Assembly: GCA_050250795.1 (NCBI GenBank)
Contig: JBFWNZ010000047.1
Span: forward strand, 1-16,559
From: JBFWNZ01 sp050250795
GTDB lineage: Bacteria; Pseudomonadota; Alphaproteobacteria; UBA8366
Length of the DNA stretch: 16,559 bases
Direction: 5' to 3'
Made by a program: the position numbers and the translations under genes. Positions 14,755-16,559 of this stretch are shown here, piece by piece. Within the stretch, counting starts at the first letter, position 1. Each line of letters starts with the position of its first letter. The notes beneath the pieces are model-generated. The model was not told where the DNA came from and did not search any database. It saw only the letters and a list, made by a program, of their open reading frames with translations.

Positions 14755-16241
14755 CAGCGGATCACGAAGGGATCGGGGATTTCGGGATTGGTGTTGATCC
14801 AGACGCTCTTGGTCTGAAGGAAGTCGTTGATCGCCTCCTGCCCGCTCTCGCGCCCAAGCCCGGACCGCTTGTAGCCGCCGAAGGGAGAGACGTAACTGAC
14901 GGCGCGATAAGTGTTTACCCAGACGGTGCCCGCCTGGATACGCCGCGGGATCTCGATGGCCCGCTGAATGCTGGAGGTCCAGACGCCGGCCGCGAGGCCG
15001 AACACGACGTCATTGGCGATGGCGACGGCCTCGTCGTCGTCCTTGAAGGGAATGACCGACAGGACCGGGCCGAAGACTTCCTCCTGCGCGATCCGCATCT
15101 TGTTATGGACGCCGGCGAAGATCGTGGGCTCCACGAACCATCCGGCACCGCATTCGGGACGGGTCGCCTTGCCGCCGCCCAGCAGGCATTGCGCGCCCTC
15201 CCCTTTGGCGATGTCCATGTAGCCCAGGATTTTTTCGTACTGGGGCTGGGTCGTCACCGGGCCGACCTGGGTATCCAGGGACATCGGATTGCCCATCCGG
15301 GCGGTCCTGGCGAATGCCACAAGCTTCTCGACGAAGGCATCGTGGATCGATTCCTGCACCAGCAGCCGCGATCCGGCGATGCAGGTCTGGCCGGTCGCCG
15401 CGAAGATGCCGGAAATGGCCCCTTTGACCGCGTTGTCGATATGGGCGTCGGCGAACACGATGTTGGGCGACTTGCCGCCCAGCTCCAGGCTGACCTTCTT
15501 CAGTCCGCGGGCGGCGGTCTCATAGACGCGGGCGCCGCTGGCGGAACCGCCCGTGAAGGCAACCTTGGCAACCTTCTCATGCGTGGTCAGCGGTTCGCCG
15601 ACCTCGGCGCCGAATCCGGTCACGACATTGACGACACCGGGCGGGAAGCCTGCCTGTTCCACCAGTTTCACGAATTCGAGGACGGATGCCGAGGTGAACT
15701 CCGACGGTTTCAGCACGACCGTGTTGCCGGCCGCCAGCGCGGGCGCCAGCTGCCAGGTGGTCAGCAGAAGCGGGGAATTCCAAGGGGTGATCGCAACGAC
15801 CACGCCCAACGGTTCGCGCAGCGTGTAGTTCAGCACGCCCGGCTTGTCGATGGGCACCACCGTCCCCTCGATCTTGTCGGCCAGCCCGCCGAAGTAATAG
15901 TACCATTGCGGCACGTAGTTGAGCTGCGCGCCCATCTCGGCGATCAGCTTGCCGTTGTCTTGGACCTCCAGCGCGCCCAGGCGCTTTGCATTTTCCGCGA
16001 TCAAGTCTCCCAGGCGGCGCATGAGGGCACCGCGCTGCGAGGGATGCATGGCAGGCCAGGCGCCGGTCGAGAAGGCGCGATGGGCGGCTTCGACGGCGCG
16101 GTTCGCGTCGGCAGCCGTGCCGCGAGGGATCAGGGCCCAGGGCTTGCCGGTGAACGGATTGTAGGATTCGAACCAGTCGCCGCTGCTGGGATCGACCTAT
16201 TCGCCGCCGATATACATCTGGAACTTCGCTAGTCCGCTCAT
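14754..16241 (-). pseudogene. NAD(P)-dependent aldehyde dehydrogenase interrupted by an amber codon at codon 15
   Basis: The gene encodes an ALDH that would oxidise an aldehyde to the acid. Read from ATG 16241, which has GGAGG 7 nt upstream, it gives 495 codons, the normal family length. It starts MSGLAKFQMYIGGE, then TAG, then VDPSSGDWFESYNPFTGKP. The family commonly has GGEW at this place, so TGG has become TAG. The rest is intact: ITPWNSP, LKPSEFT, FTGGSASG, LELGGKSP (Glu253) and GQTCIAGS (nucleophile Cys287), through to the C-terminal PFGGYKRSGLGRE. The open frame after the stop has its first ATG at 16049 (431 aa) with no visible ribosome site and lacks the first NAD-domain strands. A sequencing error or recent mutation is equally possible; readthrough cannot be excluded. 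It is transcribed ahead of the DehI-like gene. Confidence 0.88.
16197..16199 (-). other. in-frame amber stop codon within the ALDH gene
   Basis: The minus-strand codon is TAG (CTA on the + strand), codon 15 of the frame starting at 16241. Both flanks match the ALDH N-terminus (IGGE before, VDPSSG after) without a frame change, so a single base substitution explains it. Confidence 0.9.
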
Positions 16242-16248
16242 TGCGTTT

Positions 16249-16253
16249 CCTCC
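16249..16253 (-). promoter_or_regulatory. strong ribosome binding site for the ALDH gene
   Basis: GGAGG on the minus strand, 7 nt before the ATG at 16241. It decides the start: translation is clearly meant to begin upstream of the amber codon and not at the internal ATG 16049, which has no such site. Confidence 0.8.
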
Positions 16254-16266
16254 GATGCTTTCGGTT

Positions 16267-16295
16267 AGTACATCGGCTTTGGCCGGCAGCCGCAA
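16267..16295 (-). promoter_or_regulatory. candidate promoter for the ALDH/DehI-like operon
   Basis: On the minus strand, TTGCGG (16295-16290) and TGTACT (16272-16267) are separated by 17 bp. The start site would be near 16260, about 20 nt before the ATG. Both hexamers match consensus at about four of six positions. Confidence 0.45.
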
Positions 16296-16308
16296 GGCCG
16301 GAGCGATC

Positions 16309-16340
16309 CCCGCACGCGGCGCATATGCCGCATGTGCGGG
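16309..16340. promoter_or_regulatory. symmetrical dyad, probable operator between divergent promoters
   Basis: Outer arms CCCGCAC (16309-16315) and GTGCGGG (16334-16340) are perfect complements, and share their centre with the inner palindrome GCATATGC (16321-16328). The 32-bp element lies between the two candidate promoters of the divergent spacer. An alternative folding pairs GCGGC (16316-16320) with GCCGC (16327-16331) and then the outer arms across a 2-nt bulge. No T-run follows, so a terminator is unlikely. Binding by a regulator shared by the ALDH and alcohol dehydrogenase sides is inferred. Confidence 0.5.
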
Positions 16341-16346
16341 CGCGGG

Positions 16347-16375
16347 TTGTTGCGCGCCGAAGCCGTCGTCACAAT
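16347..16375 (+). promoter_or_regulatory. candidate promoter for the alcohol dehydrogenase-like gene
   Basis: TTGTTG (16347-16352), a 17-bp spacer and CACAAT (16370-16375) on the + strand. The start site would be near 16382, about 30 nt before the ATG at 16412. It directly abuts the dyad at 16309-16340. Confidence 0.45.
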
Positions 16376-16411
16376 CGCGCCGCTTTCAACGAGGGAACGA
16401 GTGACCTTTCC

Positions 16412-16559
16412 ATGCAGCAAGCAGCCTACATCAAGGGCCATGGCGACATTTCGGATGTCATCATTGGCGACTATCCCGAACCGAAGATCGAAGCGCCCGA
16501 CGATGTGATCGTGGAGGTCCATGCCTGCGGCCTGAACCATGTGGACCTGTTCTGCATCC
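16412..16559 (+). CDS. MDR-superfamily (zinc-type alcohol dehydrogenase/quinone reductase-like) protein, N-terminus only
   Basis: Only the first 49 codons lie in the window. They read MQQAAYIKGHGDISDVIIGD, then a GroES-like start with the strand VIVEVHACGLNHVDLFC, the classic N-terminal pattern of medium-chain dehydrogenases (alcohol dehydrogenase or quinone oxidoreductase). The Cys that binds catalytic zinc in many members would fall near or just before CGLN; the rest is needed to tell zinc enzymes from quinone reductases. GAGGGA at 16391-16396 is a distant ribosome site (15 nt). It is divergent from the ALDH, with a 170-bp spacer and a shared dyad, which suggests coregulation with the ALDH/DehI-like operon. 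Confidence 0.8.
   Translation, partial: MQQAAYIKGHGDISDVIIGDYPEPKIEAPDDVIVEVHACGLNHVDLFCI

Noticed and set aside
13912..14817. 301-aa + strand open frame
   Set aside because: Antisense to the DehI-like gene; shadow frame.
15105..16232. 375-aa + strand open frame
   Set aside because: Antisense to the ALDH; low-complexity, with no recognisable domain.
16309..16340. Dyad as a terminator
   Set aside because: It lies between two divergent gene starts and lacks a T-run; an operator is the better reading.

Overview
The window is about 16.6 kb of GC-rich DNA, dense with genes, that reads like an alphaproteobacterial chromosome (Rhodospirillales-like). That placement is an inference from codon bias, the short ATGA/GTGA gene overlaps and the protein families seen. 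I found no tRNA, rRNA, IS element, phage gene or CRISPR array.

Region 1 (1-4239, +): the 3' end of an efflux operon. It holds the last ~846 residues of an RND-type inner-membrane pump, followed with a 4-bp overlap by a TolC-family outer-membrane lipoprotein. The periplasmic adaptor would lie upstream, outside the window.

Region 2 (4306-11107, +): seven tightly packed genes that look like one operon for making and attaching a modified sugar. In order they are a GT2 glycosyltransferase, a small cupin, a TylC3/NovU-type sugar C-methyltransferase, a UDP-xylose-synthase-like extended SDR, a Gfo/Idh/MocA oxidoreductase, a class I methyltransferase, and a polytopic membrane protein resembling the LIC_10190 (GT-C-like) family. 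Five of the six junctions overlap by 1-4 bp and the sixth is a 3-bp gap, so the genes are probably translationally coupled. The product is probably a branched (C-methylated), possibly O-methylated sugar on a surface glycan. The substrate is not shown by the sequence.

Region 3 (11104-13840): an atypical SDR on the minus strand, with Phe in place of the catalytic Tyr, sits behind a possible small membrane-protein ORF. Divergent from these is a + strand pair: a secreted protein with an HEXXGH zinc-peptidase-like motif, and a GT2-like glycosyltransferase overlapping it by 4 bp. A conserved alphaproteobacterial protein of unknown function (minus strand) follows tail to tail.

Region 4 (13909-16559): a DehI-family (2-haloacid dehalogenase-like) gene and an aldehyde dehydrogenase form a minus-strand operon. 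A zinc-type/MDR alcohol dehydrogenase runs divergently and is cut by the window end. The 170-bp divergent spacer holds a candidate promoter for each side and a symmetrical dyad between them. The ALDH reading frame is intact except for one amber codon at codon 15, where the family usually has Trp. The gene set resembles an alcohol to aldehyde to acid to dehalogenation route, but the DehI homologue may lack the catalytic Asp.

The observations I rate highest are the amber codon in the ALDH, the HEXXGH protein, the C-methyl-sugar operon, the divergent operator, and the doubtful active site of the DehI homologue.
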